From positions 1 through 62,091 of the forward strand of contig NZ_VCBL01000006.1 in the NCBI RefSeq assembly GCF_007896435.1: a stretch of DNA of 62,091 nt. Direction: 5' to 3'. Source of the stretch: Rummeliibacillus suwonensis. GTDB lineage: Bacteria; Bacillota; Bacilli; Bacillales_A; Planococcaceae. The position numbers and the translations under genes are program-made. Positions 1 to 8,260 of the stretch are shown piece by piece. Each line of letters begins with the position of its first letter. Within the stretch, counting starts at the first letter, position 1. A model generated the notes under the pieces. It searched no databases and was not told the origin of the DNA. It saw only the letters and a program-made list of their open reading frames with translations.

Positions 1-27
1 CTGAGCCAGGATCAAACTCTCCATAAA
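1..27 (-). rRNA. 16S rRNA, 5' end only
   Basis: The reverse complement of the first 24 bases is the universal 16S 5' segment (AGAGTTTGATCCTGGCTCAG), preceded by TTTATGG as at the mature 5' end in Bacillales. Transcription runs leftward, so the rest of the gene and probably the rRNA operon lie outside the window. The exact processed end is inferred from Bacillus. Confidence 0.95.
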
Positions 28-139
28 AGTTAAGTTTGAAAGCTCATTTGCTTTGCTAGCGTATCATCCGAAGATGATATCTATTTTGTCTTTATCACTA
101 ACGAAGGTTAGTGAACAAATTTTATTGATTAACGTCTTG

Positions 140-157
140 CTTGTTCAGTTTTCAAGG
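140..157 (-). promoter_or_regulatory. rRNA leader antitermination-like box
   Basis: On the minus strand this reads CCTTGAAAACTGAACAAG, the leader motif commonly found upstream of Bacillales 16S genes. It lies between the rRNA promoters and the 16S start. Its role in antitermination and processing is inferred from position. Confidence 0.55.
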
Positions 158-190
158 TTCATATCTTATCGTTGTTTTAACGACTCATAT

Positions 191-219
191 ATCTTATCGC
201 AATCATCATCTAAAGTCAA
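191..219 (-). promoter_or_regulatory. rRNA promoter P2 (SigA type)
   Basis: The minus strand carries TTGACT (214-219), a 17-base spacer and TAAGAT (191-196), reading toward the 16S gene. It is the proximal member of a tandem pair, as in Bacillus rrn operons. Confidence 0.7.
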
Positions 220-292
220 GAACTTTTTTAATGGAAAACGAAGTCACATTCTGTCGTTTTATCTCTTAACGAGTCAACAGTCAACGTTGATA

Positions 293-321
293 ACTATACT
301 CTCCTATTAATTAATTGTCAA
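293..321 (-). promoter_or_regulatory. rRNA promoter P1 (SigA type)
   Basis: The minus strand carries a perfect -35 TTGACA (316-321), a 17-base spacer and -10 TATAGT (293-298), about 270 bases upstream of the 16S start. This is a strong consensus promoter and the distal one of the tandem pair. Confidence 0.8.
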
Positions 322-474
322 TCTTTTATTTTAAAATAGTTTTTACTTTTTCTTTTAGACTATGCTTTAAAATAGTATCAAAAATCAAGTGATTTTTAAG
401 GGAAGCCCTGTGACTTCCCTTAATCCCTTTTTATTAATAATATATGAGCACTTGAAGATGATAGTAAATAGGTT

Positions 475-693
475 ATAAAGTTCTTCTCCATCAGTGGAGG
501 TTTTCTTCATCCCCCACTGATGGAGAAGAACTCAGGTTAAAAGCGCCACGTCCTGTGGCAACACCTGAGGGACCAACATCCTGTTGGCCTGAACCAATCG
601 GACTTTTACGGGCAGTTGATCTCCCATCTATCTTTTTCGTTTCTCTCTATATCTCGAGATGGGGGGTCTTGCTGCCCTTTAAAGCGGGGTAAA
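475..693 (+). repeat. 210-bp structured dispersed repeat, copy R1
   Basis: First of seven related copies. It starts at ATAAAG and ends near GGGGTAAA. Elements in order are a hairpin with stem CTCCATCAGTGG/CCACTGATGGAG, a CTCAGGT/ACCTGAG stem enclosing GCCAC-GTCCT-GTGGC, a hairpin CCAAC-ATCCT-GTTGG, and a long terminal stem-loop. Its left edge (ATAAAGTTCTT) is diverged from the common ATAAAGTGAA. It lies between the rRNA promoter region and a methyltransferase gene. Confidence 0.85.
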
Positions 694-744
694 TAAGCCT
701 TACAATGACCAATTCACTATTTTTGATTTTTTATGCAATTGTAG

Positions 745-1374
745 TTATTGCTCTCTTTGACACTTTACCATTATGAATTTAAATGGAGGTTTATTTTCCA
801 TATTCTTATGTGGCTCAACAATTTCCGAAGATTCTATCAGTCCATATTTCCCAAATTCTTGTTTTATCGAGGCGGAATCATAAAAAAACATTTTTATTCC
901 TTCCATTATCTCGAAATAGTCCTTGCCCAGCTGCTTACCCTTTCCAAACATTGGGGCTTCTTTGGAAATAGTAGTGAAAATCATATATCCGTTTGGCTTT
1001 AACTGATCATAGCAATCTTTAATAAACTTATCTCTTTCACGCTTATTCAATAAGTGAATAAGTGCATAACAAAATATGCCATCATAAAGCTTGTTATCAA
1101 AAGGCATATCGGTTACTGAACCATGAAAAATATTAATATTAAGCCCATTTTCCCTTGCCAATTCAATCGCTGTTTTTGAAATCTCAATACCTGTTACATC
1201 TATTCCATTGTCAATAAAAACCTTTGCGTTTCTACCATATCCAATACCAGGGATCAATATATCCTTAACTTGCTTTTCAAGAAAAAAGTCCTTTGTCAAG
1301 ATTGCGGAATCTGAAGGTTCGAATCCCCACATCATTTGATTTTTCATAAAACTTGATTCCCAAAATTCTGTCAT
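745..1374 (-). CDS. Class I SAM-dependent methyltransferase
   Basis: A 209-residue soluble protein with the Rossmann-fold methyltransferase pattern. Motif I is DILIPGIGYGRNAKVF (about residues 39-54), an acidic residue ends strand 2 (VTGIEIS), and SVTDMPF and LKPNGYMIF follow at the positions of motifs II and III. The TehB/Methyltransf_11/25 group is the nearest fit; the substrate cannot be told. The start is well placed behind AAAGGAGCTTGAGGT. It stands alone between the rRNA promoter region and a transposase remnant, so context gives no pathway. Confidence 0.8.
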   Translation of the reverse strand: MTEFWESSFMKNQMMWGFEPSDSAILTKDFFLEKQVKDILIPGIGYGRNAKVFIDNGIDVTGIEISKTAIELARENGLNINIFHGSVTDMPFDNKLYDGIFCYALIHLLNKRERDKFIKDCYDQLKPNGYMIFTTISKEAPMFGKGKQLGKDYFEIMEGIKMFFYDSASIKQEFGKYGLIESSEIVEPHKNMENKPPFKFIMVKCQREQ

Positions 1375-1519
1375 ACCTCAAGCTCCTTTACAAATATTAG
1401 CTCTCTTTTTTAATCTGCTGTTTTTGTGTAGGCATAGGCTACATTACATTGAATCATAAAATTCTTACATCTTACATAATAGTTCCATGATTGAATTACC
1501 TGCCTATTAATAGTAGTTA

Positions 1520-1830
1520 CCGCCTGTACTTATTCGTTAGCTCTCTTTTAACTAGCTTACCTCTTTCACAAGATTTTCTTGGCATTTTAGAGGGTTTTGT
1601 ATCCTTAAAGCTTTCAGCAATAAACACTTCATCAGCCTCAATAATACCTTCAACAGAGCCTATGCGAAAAATACTCTTATGTAGTCTCATGTCTCCAGAA
1701 GAAACTTGTTGCTATGTTAATGCCCATTATTTCAGCACTTTTCCTAATAGAATAACCATTTATCATACACTTCGTATTTTTAGAACACTTTACTACGAAA
1801 GATGTTTTCCACGAAAGTAGTTTAAGCTTC
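1520..1830 (-). pseudogene. IS1595-like transposase remnant
   Basis: The reverse strand reads in broken frames as pieces typical of IS1595-family transposases: a CMINGYSIRKSAEIMGIN segment, then after a stop, GSVEGIIEADEVFIAESFKD, where the first catalytic Asp of the DDE domain is expected, then a KMPRKSCERGK basic stretch. Several stops and frame changes break it and no terminal repeats were found. The opposite strand has an uninterrupted frame (1491-1820) that is a shadow of this remnant. Confidence 0.6.
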
Positions 1831-2005
1831 TTCCTTTTACTTCTAAAGTTTAATGAACCAAATAGAAATTTTCCATATTACAGTATTACTGAAATCGCGT
1901 TAGTCCTTTTCATACAGCATAGCTTACATTAACACTCTACCACTCATAATGTCATATTTTTATTTAAATTTCATTCAGCCACACAATTTTTCTAGCAAGC
2001 ATTTA

Positions 2006-2213
2006 ATGAAGTAAAGCTTCCATCAGTAGGATTTTCTTCATCCCCACAGTGGAAGTAAAAAGTGCCACGTCCTATGACAACACCTGGGTGGTCAACATCT
2101 TACCCGTCCGAACCAGTCTGACACATGTGGCAGTTAGTCCCCATCTATCTCTCTTGTTTCTCTCTATATCTTGAGATGGTGGATTTTACTGCTCGTTTGT
2201 ATAGTAAGGTAAA
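2006..2213 (+). repeat. 210-bp structured dispersed repeat, copy R2 (degenerate)
   Basis: A decayed copy of the same repeat: ATGAAGTAAAGCTTCCATCAG at the left end, GCCACGTCC near the centre and a diverged right end (AAGGTAAA). Base changes destroy most of the hairpin stems, so this copy is older or unconstrained. It lies between the IS1595 remnant and the pbuG terminator. Confidence 0.75.
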
Positions 2214-2257
2214 TCAATACATTCTAAAGAGAATTTTTCATTCCAATTGGACAATAT

Positions 2258-2299
2258 AAAAAAAGTCGCCAAAGTCAATTAAATAATGACTTTGACGAC
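2258..2299 (-). terminator. Rho-independent terminator of pbuG
   Basis: On the minus strand, GTCGTCAAAGTCA pairs with TGACTTTGGCGAC around an AT-rich loop and is followed by a T-run. It begins 26 bases after the pbuG stop. Confidence 0.85.
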
Positions 2300-2324
2300 G
2301 ATTTCATCTGTTATTTCAGAGTAG

Positions 2325-3659
2325 TTATCTTACCCAAATAAAGTAAGCCAAGAATACAAAGAATAGAGCATACATTAATGGATGAACTTCTTTTTTACGT
2401 CCTGCAAGTAACATGGTTACTGGATAGAAGATAAAACCAACTGCGATACCAGTTGCAATGCTATAGCCCATTGGCATCATAAACATTGTCATAAATGCTG
2501 GTACAGCAATTTCAAATTTATCCCATTCAATTAAACGTAAAGATGATGCCATCATTACCCCTACAATCACAAGTGCTGGAGTAGTTACAGCTGTGGTAAC
2601 CACACTTAACAATGGTGAGAAGAATAGTGATAATAAGAATAAAATACCGATTACAACTGCGGCAAAACCAGAACGTGCACCTGCACCAACACCAGCTGTA
2701 GATTCAACATATGCAGTAGTAGTTGATGTACCAAAAATAGAACCAACTGTAGTACCTAAAGCATCTGCTAATAGAGCTTTACCAGCACGTGGTAGTTTAT
2801 TATCTTTTACTAATCCTGCTTGGTTTGCGACAGCCATCAAGGTACCAGCTGTATCAAAGAAATCAACAAATAAGAATGTTAATACAACTATCAAGAATTT
2901 CACATTAAATAATGATGCTGGATCGTGGATAATTGGATCCAATGCAACACCGAAAGTTGGAGCAACACTCGGAATTGATGAAACAACCGCTTTTGGAACT
3001 TCTACTAAACCAAAAATCATACCAAGAATCGATGTAATAATCATACCGTAGAAGATACCAGCTTTTACTTTACGTGCTAATAAAATAACTGTTATAAAGG
3101 TACCTGCAATGGCTAATAAAACGTTGTGATCTGTGAAGTCGCCCAAAGTAACGAATGTACTATCACTAGCAACAACAATGCCCGCATTTTTTAAACCAAC
3201 AAAAGTGATAAATAAACCAATACCTGCAGAAACAGCGTATTTTAGTTGAACAGGAATTGCATTAATAATGGTTTCGCGAATACCTGTTAAAGAAAGAATA
3301 ATAAAGATTACACCAGAGAAGAATACACCCGTTAAACCTGTTTGCCATGGAATATGGTAAGTTAAAATAACTGTGTAAGCAAAGAAAGCATTTAATCCCA
3401 TACCTGGTGCTAAACCAATAGGATATTTTGCGATAAAGCCCATGATAAATGAACCAACTGCTGCAGCTAAAGCAGTAGCTACAAACACTGAACCGTGATC
3501 CATACGCAATGCATCTGGTAAATCTTTTACATCTGCTAGCGTTAAAATCAATGGATTTAGCGCTAAAATATATGCCATTGCTAAGAATGTCGTTAATCCA
3601 CCAATTATCTCTCGGCGATAATTTGTGCCAAGCTCTTCAAATTGGAAATACTTTTTCAT
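2325..3659 (-). CDS. pbuG: Guanine/hypoxanthine permease, NCS2 (AzgA-like) family
   Basis: An integral membrane purine transporter of about 444 residues with many hydrophobic helices and family motifs such as GLTTFLAMAYILALNP near the N-terminus, PIGLAPGMGLNAFFAY, and LFVDFFDTAGTL in the second half. The start is the methionine of MKKYFQFEELG, placed behind GGAGG with a 7-base gap; the upstream in-frame extension reads through the leader terminator and is not coding. A guanine riboswitch and terminator precede it, so guanine should shut off synthesis. In B. subtilis pbuG lies directly after guaA; here about 15 kb of accessory DNA separates them. Confidence 0.92.
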   Translation of the reverse strand: MKKYFQFEELGTNYRREIIGGLTTFLAMAYILALNPLILTLADVKDLPDALRMDHGSVFVATALAAAVGSFIMGFIAKYPIGLAPGMGLNAFFAYTVILTYHIPWQTGLTGVFFSGVIFIILSLTGIRETIINAIPVQLKYAVSAGIGLFITFVGLKNAGIVVASDSTFVTLGDFTDHNVLLAIAGTFITVILLARKVKAGIFYGMIITSILGMIFGLVEVPKAVVSSIPSVAPTFGVALDPIIHDPASLFNVKFLIVVLTFLFVDFFDTAGTLMAVANQAGLVKDNKLPRAGKALLADALGTTVGSIFGTSTTTAYVESTAGVGAGARSGFAAVVIGILFLLSLFFSPLLSVVTTAVTTPALVIVGVMMASSLRLIEWDKFEIAVPAFMTMFMMPMGYSIATGIAVGFIFYPVTMLLAGRKKEVHPLMYALFFVFLAYFIWVR

Positions 3660-3696
3660 GATTAATCCTCCGTGTGTCGTCTTATACGTCGCGAGA

Positions 3697-3735
3697 ATAA
3701 AAAAGACAATCAACTATAGAAATAGGTTGACTGTC
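3697..3735 (-). terminator. Riboswitch-controlled terminator of pbuG
   Basis: On the minus strand GACAGTCAACCTA pairs with TATAGTTGATTGTC and is followed by a T-run. It lies between the purine aptamer and the pbuG start, the usual arrangement for a transcriptional OFF switch. Confidence 0.85.
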
Positions 3736-3783
3736 TACGATCCTTTTAAAGCTATAGAAGAAAATATTTTCTCCTTTACTAAA

Positions 3784-3852
3784 ATCGTAGTCAAGTCATT
3801 TACGGTAACTCGGTAGAAACTTTCGGGCCATATTCCCAACATTATACGACGA
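3784..3852 (-). promoter_or_regulatory. Guanine-class purine riboswitch upstream of pbuG
   Basis: The minus strand has the conserved purine aptamer core: TATAAT after the P1 5' strand, AATATGG, AGTTTCTACC, then ACCGTAAAT and GACTACGA. TCGTA/TACGA close P1. The discriminator base in GACTACG is C, which in this family predicts guanine or hypoxanthine rather than adenine. Confidence 0.92.
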
Positions 3853-4058
3853 CGTGATTTAATTTACTTTGATAATATAGCACGCTTTTTAAACCATTTC
3901 AATACTTTTTCCGAACATTTTTAGCTATCATATATAAATAGTTCGTGATTAAGTCTAACACACTTAGAATACTGACAAGGTTAATCATGATTACTTCTTT
4001 ATTCGATCTAAAATATGAGATACTCTATTTATTAAATCTAATTAGCGTGGTGACTGAA

Positions 4059-4685
4059 ATGAACAAAATAATAGCACCCTCAAAAAACTATTTACAAACA
4101 CTTCAGCATGGAAATATTATGCTAGAAGAAATCGAAGAAAATATGCATTTGATTGATTGTGATATTGATTGTCGCTTTGGCAGAAAACAACTACAAGAAG
4201 TACAATTTGAAAATTGCAGATTCTTATTGAATGATTATTCGCAAATGGAATTTTTAGATATTACCTTCAAAAAATGCGATTTATCTAATTTTAATTTCAC
4301 TAAATCCATCTTTTATCGCTGCCATTTTCACTCTTGTAAATTGATCGGCTCGCAATTCATTCATAGTAAATTGAAAGATGTGTACTGGCAAGATTGCTTG
4401 ATGAATTACGCTATTTTTTCTGAAAGCACGTTCAAACATGTTTGTTTTAAGGATTGCCAATTAGAGGAAGCATTTTTCCAAAATGTTCACTTGGATCAAG
4501 TAGATTTTTTGAAATGTCAATTGCAAATGGCAGATTTCACAGAAAGTAAACTGAATGGTATTGATTTTTCTACCTCTGATTTTATTGATATAAAATTGAC
4601 ACCAAGCTTAGCAGATGGAATGGCTATACGCTACGATCAAGCCGCTGCTATTGCCGCAATGCTTGGCGTTATTATCAAGGATTAA
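4059..4685 (+). CDS. Pentapeptide-repeat protein, Qnr-like
   Basis: A 208-residue protein made of tandem pentapeptide repeats with phenylalanine, leucine or cysteine at every fifth position (VQFENCRF, FKKCDLSNFNF, FHSCKLIGSQF, FLKCQLQMADF). Such repeats fold as a right-handed square beta-helix that mimics DNA. Length and repeat style resemble chromosomal Qnr/MfpA-type proteins, which protect DNA gyrase from quinolones; that function is inferred. I prefer the internal methionine at 4059 over the upstream one at 3945, because the extra N-terminal segment has no repeats, although the ribosome site is weak (GGTGAC). A terminator follows. Confidence 0.75.
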   Translation: MNKIIAPSKNYLQTLQHGNIMLEEIEENMHLIDCDIDCRFGRKQLQEVQFENCRFLLNDYSQMEFLDITFKKCDLSNFNFTKSIFYRCHFHSCKLIGSQFIHSKLKDVYWQDCLMNYAIFSESTFKHVCFKDCQLEEAFFQNVHLDQVDFLKCQLQMADFTESKLNGIDFSTSDFIDIKLTPSLADGMAIRYDQAAAIAAMLGVIIKD

Positions 4686-4695
4686 CTCTTAACTT

Positions 4696-4729
4696 AAAAG
4701 CCCACTCATCTATCGATCAGTGAGCTTTT
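4696..4729 (+). terminator. Rho-independent terminator after pentapeptide gene
   Basis: AAAAGC-CACT and AGTGAGCTTTT pair around a short ATC-rich centre, beginning 10 bases after the stop codon. It is nearly symmetric and could work in both directions. Confidence 0.7.
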
Positions 4730-4829
4730 CATATTGATTTTATATAAGAAACTATTCAGTCCATATGAACAAAACATGTAAGATTACTTTCCATGAAAAG
4801 TAACTACGCTATTAATAACTACTGTTCCT

Positions 4830-5063
4830 CTAGGACTTTTTCTTTTTTCGGTTCGATTGCTGACTTTTCTCATGATTTGGCTGATTGTTTTTATTTTTCG
4901 CTTTTGCATCCCATTCTGCTGCAAATTCTTCGTTTAGATTATCATTAGGATTATTGTTATTGCTATTACTTTTCCCATCATCAGTGCTTTTATAAACATC
5001 AAAAGGATTGTGTGTTCTTACGTTTATCGTCTGTTTGTTGTTTTTGTTGCCTTTATTCGCCAT
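4830..5063 (-). CDS. Small Asn/Lys-rich protein, possible gamma-type spore protein
   Basis: A 77-residue hydrophilic protein, very rich in Asn, Lys, Asp and Gln, with no hydrophobic segment. The start is the ATG of MANKGNKNNK, six bases after AGGAGGTG; a GTG overlapping the ribosome site is not the start. The segment NEEFAAEWDAKAKNKNNQ resembles the EFA.ET..Q.V...NQ repeat of gamma-type small acid-soluble spore proteins, but only one such unit is clear. Assignment as a spore protein is tentative; otherwise it is an unknown basic disordered protein. Confidence 0.55.
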   Translation of the reverse strand: MANKGNKNNKQTINVRTHNPFDVYKSTDDGKSNSNNNNPNDNLNEEFAAEWDAKAKNKNNQPNHEKSQQSNRKKKKS

Positions 5064-5649
5064 ACCATTCACCTCCTAGACTTAATGTGCTCGATATGGA
5101 GTAATTTATGAATAAAGGCTTTCTGTGGACATGTATTTTTATTCTTACTTAGCTCCTATTGGCATGATTTTTATTTTGGTCAAATGAATCTTATGAAGCA
5201 AGATCTGTAAAATGGATATCTGCCAGTGACTATCACGCAGTATGTATCTATCCATAGTTTTATAAAGGCATAATTAATGGAAAAGAAGTACCTGGAAGCG
5301 GCAAAGCAACAAATGTGTTTGAGAAAAAACAAAATACCTGGAGATTATGTCATGAGCATTTAAGTGTTTGATTTTTTTAGAGAGCTTTGTGTAAAAAATA
5401 AAGTACTGAATAGTTTCTAATCCTTGCAAAATTAAAAAAACCGTGAAACCCTTGTTTATCAAAGGATTCACGGTTTTTGTTTTTTCATATAAATGATTAC
5501 AATTTTATCACTTTTCATAATGAAACGGTGGATTTATAAAGGATTTCTCCACTCGTGGAGATACATTAATATCCAATTTTCTTTTCCATCTTGTTGGGAA
5601 AAATATTCGCATGATGTTGCAAAAATCTTTTGCCACTTGTGGTGAATTC
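5064..5649. other. Intergenic region, no convincing gene
   Basis: About 590 bases with no supported gene. A minus-strand frame at 5274-5471 overlaps the hairpin at 5434-5478 and lacks a ribosome site, so it is probably not coding. I see no other structure. Confidence 0.5.
5434..5478. terminator. Symmetric terminator-like hairpin
   Basis: AACCGTGAA and TTCACGGTT form the base, with an inner CCTTTG/CAAGGG pairing. A-run on the left and T-run on the right allow termination in either direction. No adjacent gene is clearly served by it. Confidence 0.65.
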
Positions 5650-5928
5650 CTATATATTTACACAAAAAAAGCAATGGAATTCAGATTTCAATTCACATCG
5701 CTTTTTATGAGTTGTTGGATCATTTCTTAAAAAACTTTTCTTAAACAGATTCATTTTGATACTCCTTAATTTGGAAACATCTTGTGTCATAGCAAAAATA
5801 CCAATTAATTCAAAAGCAAATGCAATCCCATAAATAAACCCATAGATAAAATCAGGTAGGTTTGTTGAGAAATGTTTTAACATCATCATTGCTACAATAA
5901 TGAAAAGACCAATACTTACAATAAACAT
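5650..5928 (-). CDS. Small membrane protein, start probably frameshifted
   Basis: A 92-residue protein with two hydrophobic helices (about residues 1-16 and 28-47) and a cytoplasmic-looking basic tail. A good ribosome site (AGGAGGTGATTTT) is followed by GTG at 5950, but that frame is out of register by one base. Removing one A from the AAAA run just after GTG would join it to give MKVQINLMFIVSIGLF. As written, translation would have to start at the ATG at 5928 without a ribosome site. This is either a sequencing error in a homopolymer or a recent frameshift. No function recognised. Confidence 0.5.
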   Translation of the reverse strand: MFIVSIGLFIIVAMMMLKHFSTNLPDFIYGFIYGIAFAFELIGIFAMTQDVSKLRSIKMNLFKKSFLRNDPTTHKKRCELKSEFHCFFCVNI

Positions 5929-5950
5929 AAGATTTATTTGAACTTTTCAC

Positions 5951-6464
5951 AAAATCACCTCCTAATAGGTTAACATATTAATAATATATCGGTTAAAAAA
6001 AGTAGTTATAACAATAACTAGCACAAAATAATAAATATATGGTCTTTGTTTCCAAAAATAGCGCGAAATTTTAGATGGACTTAATTGGAATATTTTAAAA
6101 ATTTTAGATAATTTTATATAAATAACTAATAAGAAATTGATAAAACTCTTTTACGTTTTTATCTAAAATACCAGATTAAAAATTATGAGTAAAAAAAAAT
6201 AAATTCTAAATCTATTAAAATACAATCAAAATGGCGTTACTGATGTACAGTTATCTAAAACTTCTTTAAGATATGGCGCATATTGGGGGCAATTATACAA
6301 AGAAGGATATGATATTAAAACAATTCCACTGGAAAAAGGGGTATTCTTATATGTACTTATAAAAGAACCTGCAACATATAAATGCTGAAGAAAAATGGTT
6401 TAGTAAAGTTGAAAAAAATGTAGATAAAAACAATATCACAATCAAATATAAAGCTAATACTTAT
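5951..6464. other. AT-rich region with a decayed coding fragment
   Basis: Very AT-rich. On the plus strand about 6250-6390 a short open stretch reads LRYGAYWGQLYKEGYDIKTI and then stops, just before a plus-strand terminator. It looks like the end of a decayed gene that I do not recognise. The minus-strand frame 6357-6578 overlaps the terminator and is rejected. Confidence 0.4.
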
Positions 6465-6492
6465 AAAACAGCCTAATTTTAGGCTGTTTTTT
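6465..6492 (+). terminator. Rho-independent terminator
   Basis: AAAACAGCCTAA pairs with TTAGGCTGTTTT and is followed by TT. It is a compact intrinsic terminator oriented on the plus strand behind the decayed fragment; it is also close enough to serve the minus-strand gene ending at 6583. Confidence 0.75.
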
Positions 6493-6582
6493 CGTATACC
6501 ATGTCTATTATAATATTGAAAAGACTCAAAATAATTTTTTGAACCTCTCGTTTTTTCGTTCTTTTGAATACTGCACAAGCAA

Positions 6583-7005
6583 CTATTTTTTATAAAAACT
6601 GGTATACTTGTATTTAGTCTTTTTAGTTATTAATTTCTTTTTTGATTTATCTTTATAAACATAAATTGTTGTTCTTTCACCAGCAAGTGGTTTAAAAGTT
6701 TTCTTAGTTTTAACATATTTTCTATATGTCACTATTTTACTGTACGTTGTTGAAGCATTAGCTTGATAAACTAAATTAGCTATTTGCAATGGCGCTTTCG
6801 CTTTTTCAAAATAATTAGGTAATATACTTATAAAATAAATATTTAAAGCTGCAACAGTTAAATTTCTCACTTTTTTGTTATAGAAAAGTGTAGAATGGTA
6901 TTTCCAACCAGTGTATTTATACTTTGTTTTTGCTTCAACTATTTTTGGTTCATCATTTGAAAGAAATGGACTTACAGATGAAAATACAATTACAGATAAC
7001 ATCAA
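6583..7005 (-). CDS. Secreted protein of unknown function, frameshifted signal peptide
   Basis: A 140-residue frame whose N-terminus is the hydrophobic half of a signal peptide, followed by an Ala-rich cleavage-like region and a basic Lys/Tyr-rich mature part ending KTKYKYTSFYKK. A perfect ribosome site (GGAGGTGATTTC) precedes an ATG at 7034 that runs into a stop after six codons. One extra A in the A6 run would restore MKLLKKVIVSLMLSVIVFSS, a classical signal peptide joined to this frame. The gene is therefore frameshifted by one base or the base call is wrong. No domain recognised. Confidence 0.55.
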   Translation of the reverse strand: MMLSVIVFSSVSPFLSNDEPKIVEAKTKYKYTGWKYHSTLFYNKKVRNLTVAALNIYFISILPNYFEKAKAPLQIANLVYQANASTTYSKIVTYRKYVKTKKTFKPLAGERTTIYVYKDKSKKKLITKKTKYKYTSFYKK

Positions 7006-7135
7006 AGAAACTATTACTTTTTTAGTAACTTCATGAAATCACCTCCTTATTTCCTAAAATAATACAATTATATTAGGAAATAAAGGGTTTTTAGTAGAAA
7101 TAAGTAAATATTAGTATAAATATAAATAAATGTAA

Positions 7136-7315
7136 TTATTTAGGATCATTATCTCTTTTGATAGAAAAAGCATTTAAAAATAGAAATAATAGGAAAAAAA
7201 TCAGTGCCACTATTATATTTATTTTAAAATCAGAATACACATCATATAATATTAGCAACCCTAAAAATAATGATGAACTTGCTAAATTTCGATTAGAAAA
7301 AATTATCTTTAACAT
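7136..7315 (-). CDS. Small two-helix membrane protein
   Basis: A 59-residue protein starting MLKIIFSNRN behind GGCAGGTAATAAG. Two hydrophobic helices (about residues 14-24 and 33-49) are joined by a short polar turn, with a charged tail ending SIKRDNDPK. It precedes the frameshifted secreted protein on the same strand by about 100 bases. A plus-strand frame over the same DNA (7158-7346) lacks a ribosome site. The function is unknown. Confidence 0.45.
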   Translation of the reverse strand: MLKIIFSNRNLASSSLFLGLLILYDVYSDFKINIIVALIFFLLFLFLNAFSIKRDNDPK

Positions 7316-7465
7316 CTTATTACCTGCCTTCTTCTTTTTAAAATAAAAACGTTTAACTTTATTTACAATTAAAGTATACCATTTTTATATTTAAACTCTC
7401 AATTTAACTATACAAAAAATAGATATTAAGGAATAATATACTATGCTAATTTTTATAATTTATTA

Positions 7466-8173
7466 GCCTAATCTTGCCATTATTTCTTTTAATTTAGCTT
7501 CATAATCCATTGTTGATGCTGTATTATCTTTTTTGAACCAATCAGGAATCTTAAATATTCAGATGTAATTTGTGTATCATAATGTCCCACCAAACGACTT
7601 AAACTATATACATCTATACCATTCCTTAATTGCTTTTGTGCAAAATAATGGCGGCAATCATGCGGAGAACATCTTATTTCTTTTCTAACCCCCACATTGC
7701 GTCCATGTTCACGTAAAATTTTATTAAGTCGTGAACGGTGTAATTGTTCTCCTATTTGGTCTAAAAAAATAATCTTCTAGTTCATCAGGATTTTTATGTT
7801 TGAAGTGTTCAATTTTCTTTTCTTCAAATTTTTTCATATATCTTCGCATTATTTTGCTAATGTAAACTAATCGTTGTTTTGAACCTTTCCCATGAATTTT
7901 TATAGATTTCCCGGTAATATCTTGATTTTTTATATTAATTAGTTAATACGTTTCTTCTTTAATGTCATTGATTATTCGAGTGACTTCAGCATCATTAAAA
8001 GTCATGTTTATCTTCTTTTCTTTTTCAAACTCTTAATTCTTCTCATTGGATTTTCATTTTCTTTTATAAATTCTTCATCAATTAAATAGTTAAAAATACT
8101 TTCAATGTTGCTAAATGATTATTAATAGTAATATTTTGTTCTCTACCTAATTCTTGTCGATATTGAATATACT
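7466..8173 (-). pseudogene. Tyrosine recombinase pseudogene, C-terminal part
   Basis: The reverse strand carries the core-binding and catalytic parts of a phage-type integrase in several frames. Box II is readable as CSPHDCRHYFAQKQLRNG, followed by LSRLVGHYDTQITSEYLR with the expected His and Tyr. Upstream, frames read GKGSKQRLVYISKIMRRYM and KKINMTFNDAEVTRIIND. At least four single-base shifts or stops break it; a further shift after EYLR is needed to reach the natural end KLKEIMARLG. The IS66 element at 8174-10514 separates this part from its N-terminus at 10523-10686. Confidence 0.85.
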
Positions 8174-8260
8174 GTAAGCCCGAAATATAAAAAATAAGCG
8201 CACCTTCATGGTACGCACGACGAATAGCCAACTAGCTGAGTATTTTTTTCAGATAGTTGG

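Noticed and set aside
475-693. Hairpins with RTCCT loops (AGGA on the other strand) as CsrA-binding RNA
   Set aside because: The GGA is lost in several copies (ATCTT loops), and the motif lacks the ANGGA form, so CsrA sponging is not supported.
5274-5471. 65-residue minus-strand frame with hydrophobic start
   Set aside because: It overlaps a symmetric terminator hairpin, has no ribosome site and no recognisable sequence.
6357-6578. 73-residue minus-strand frame
   Set aside because: It runs antisense through a clear terminator and lacks a ribosome site.
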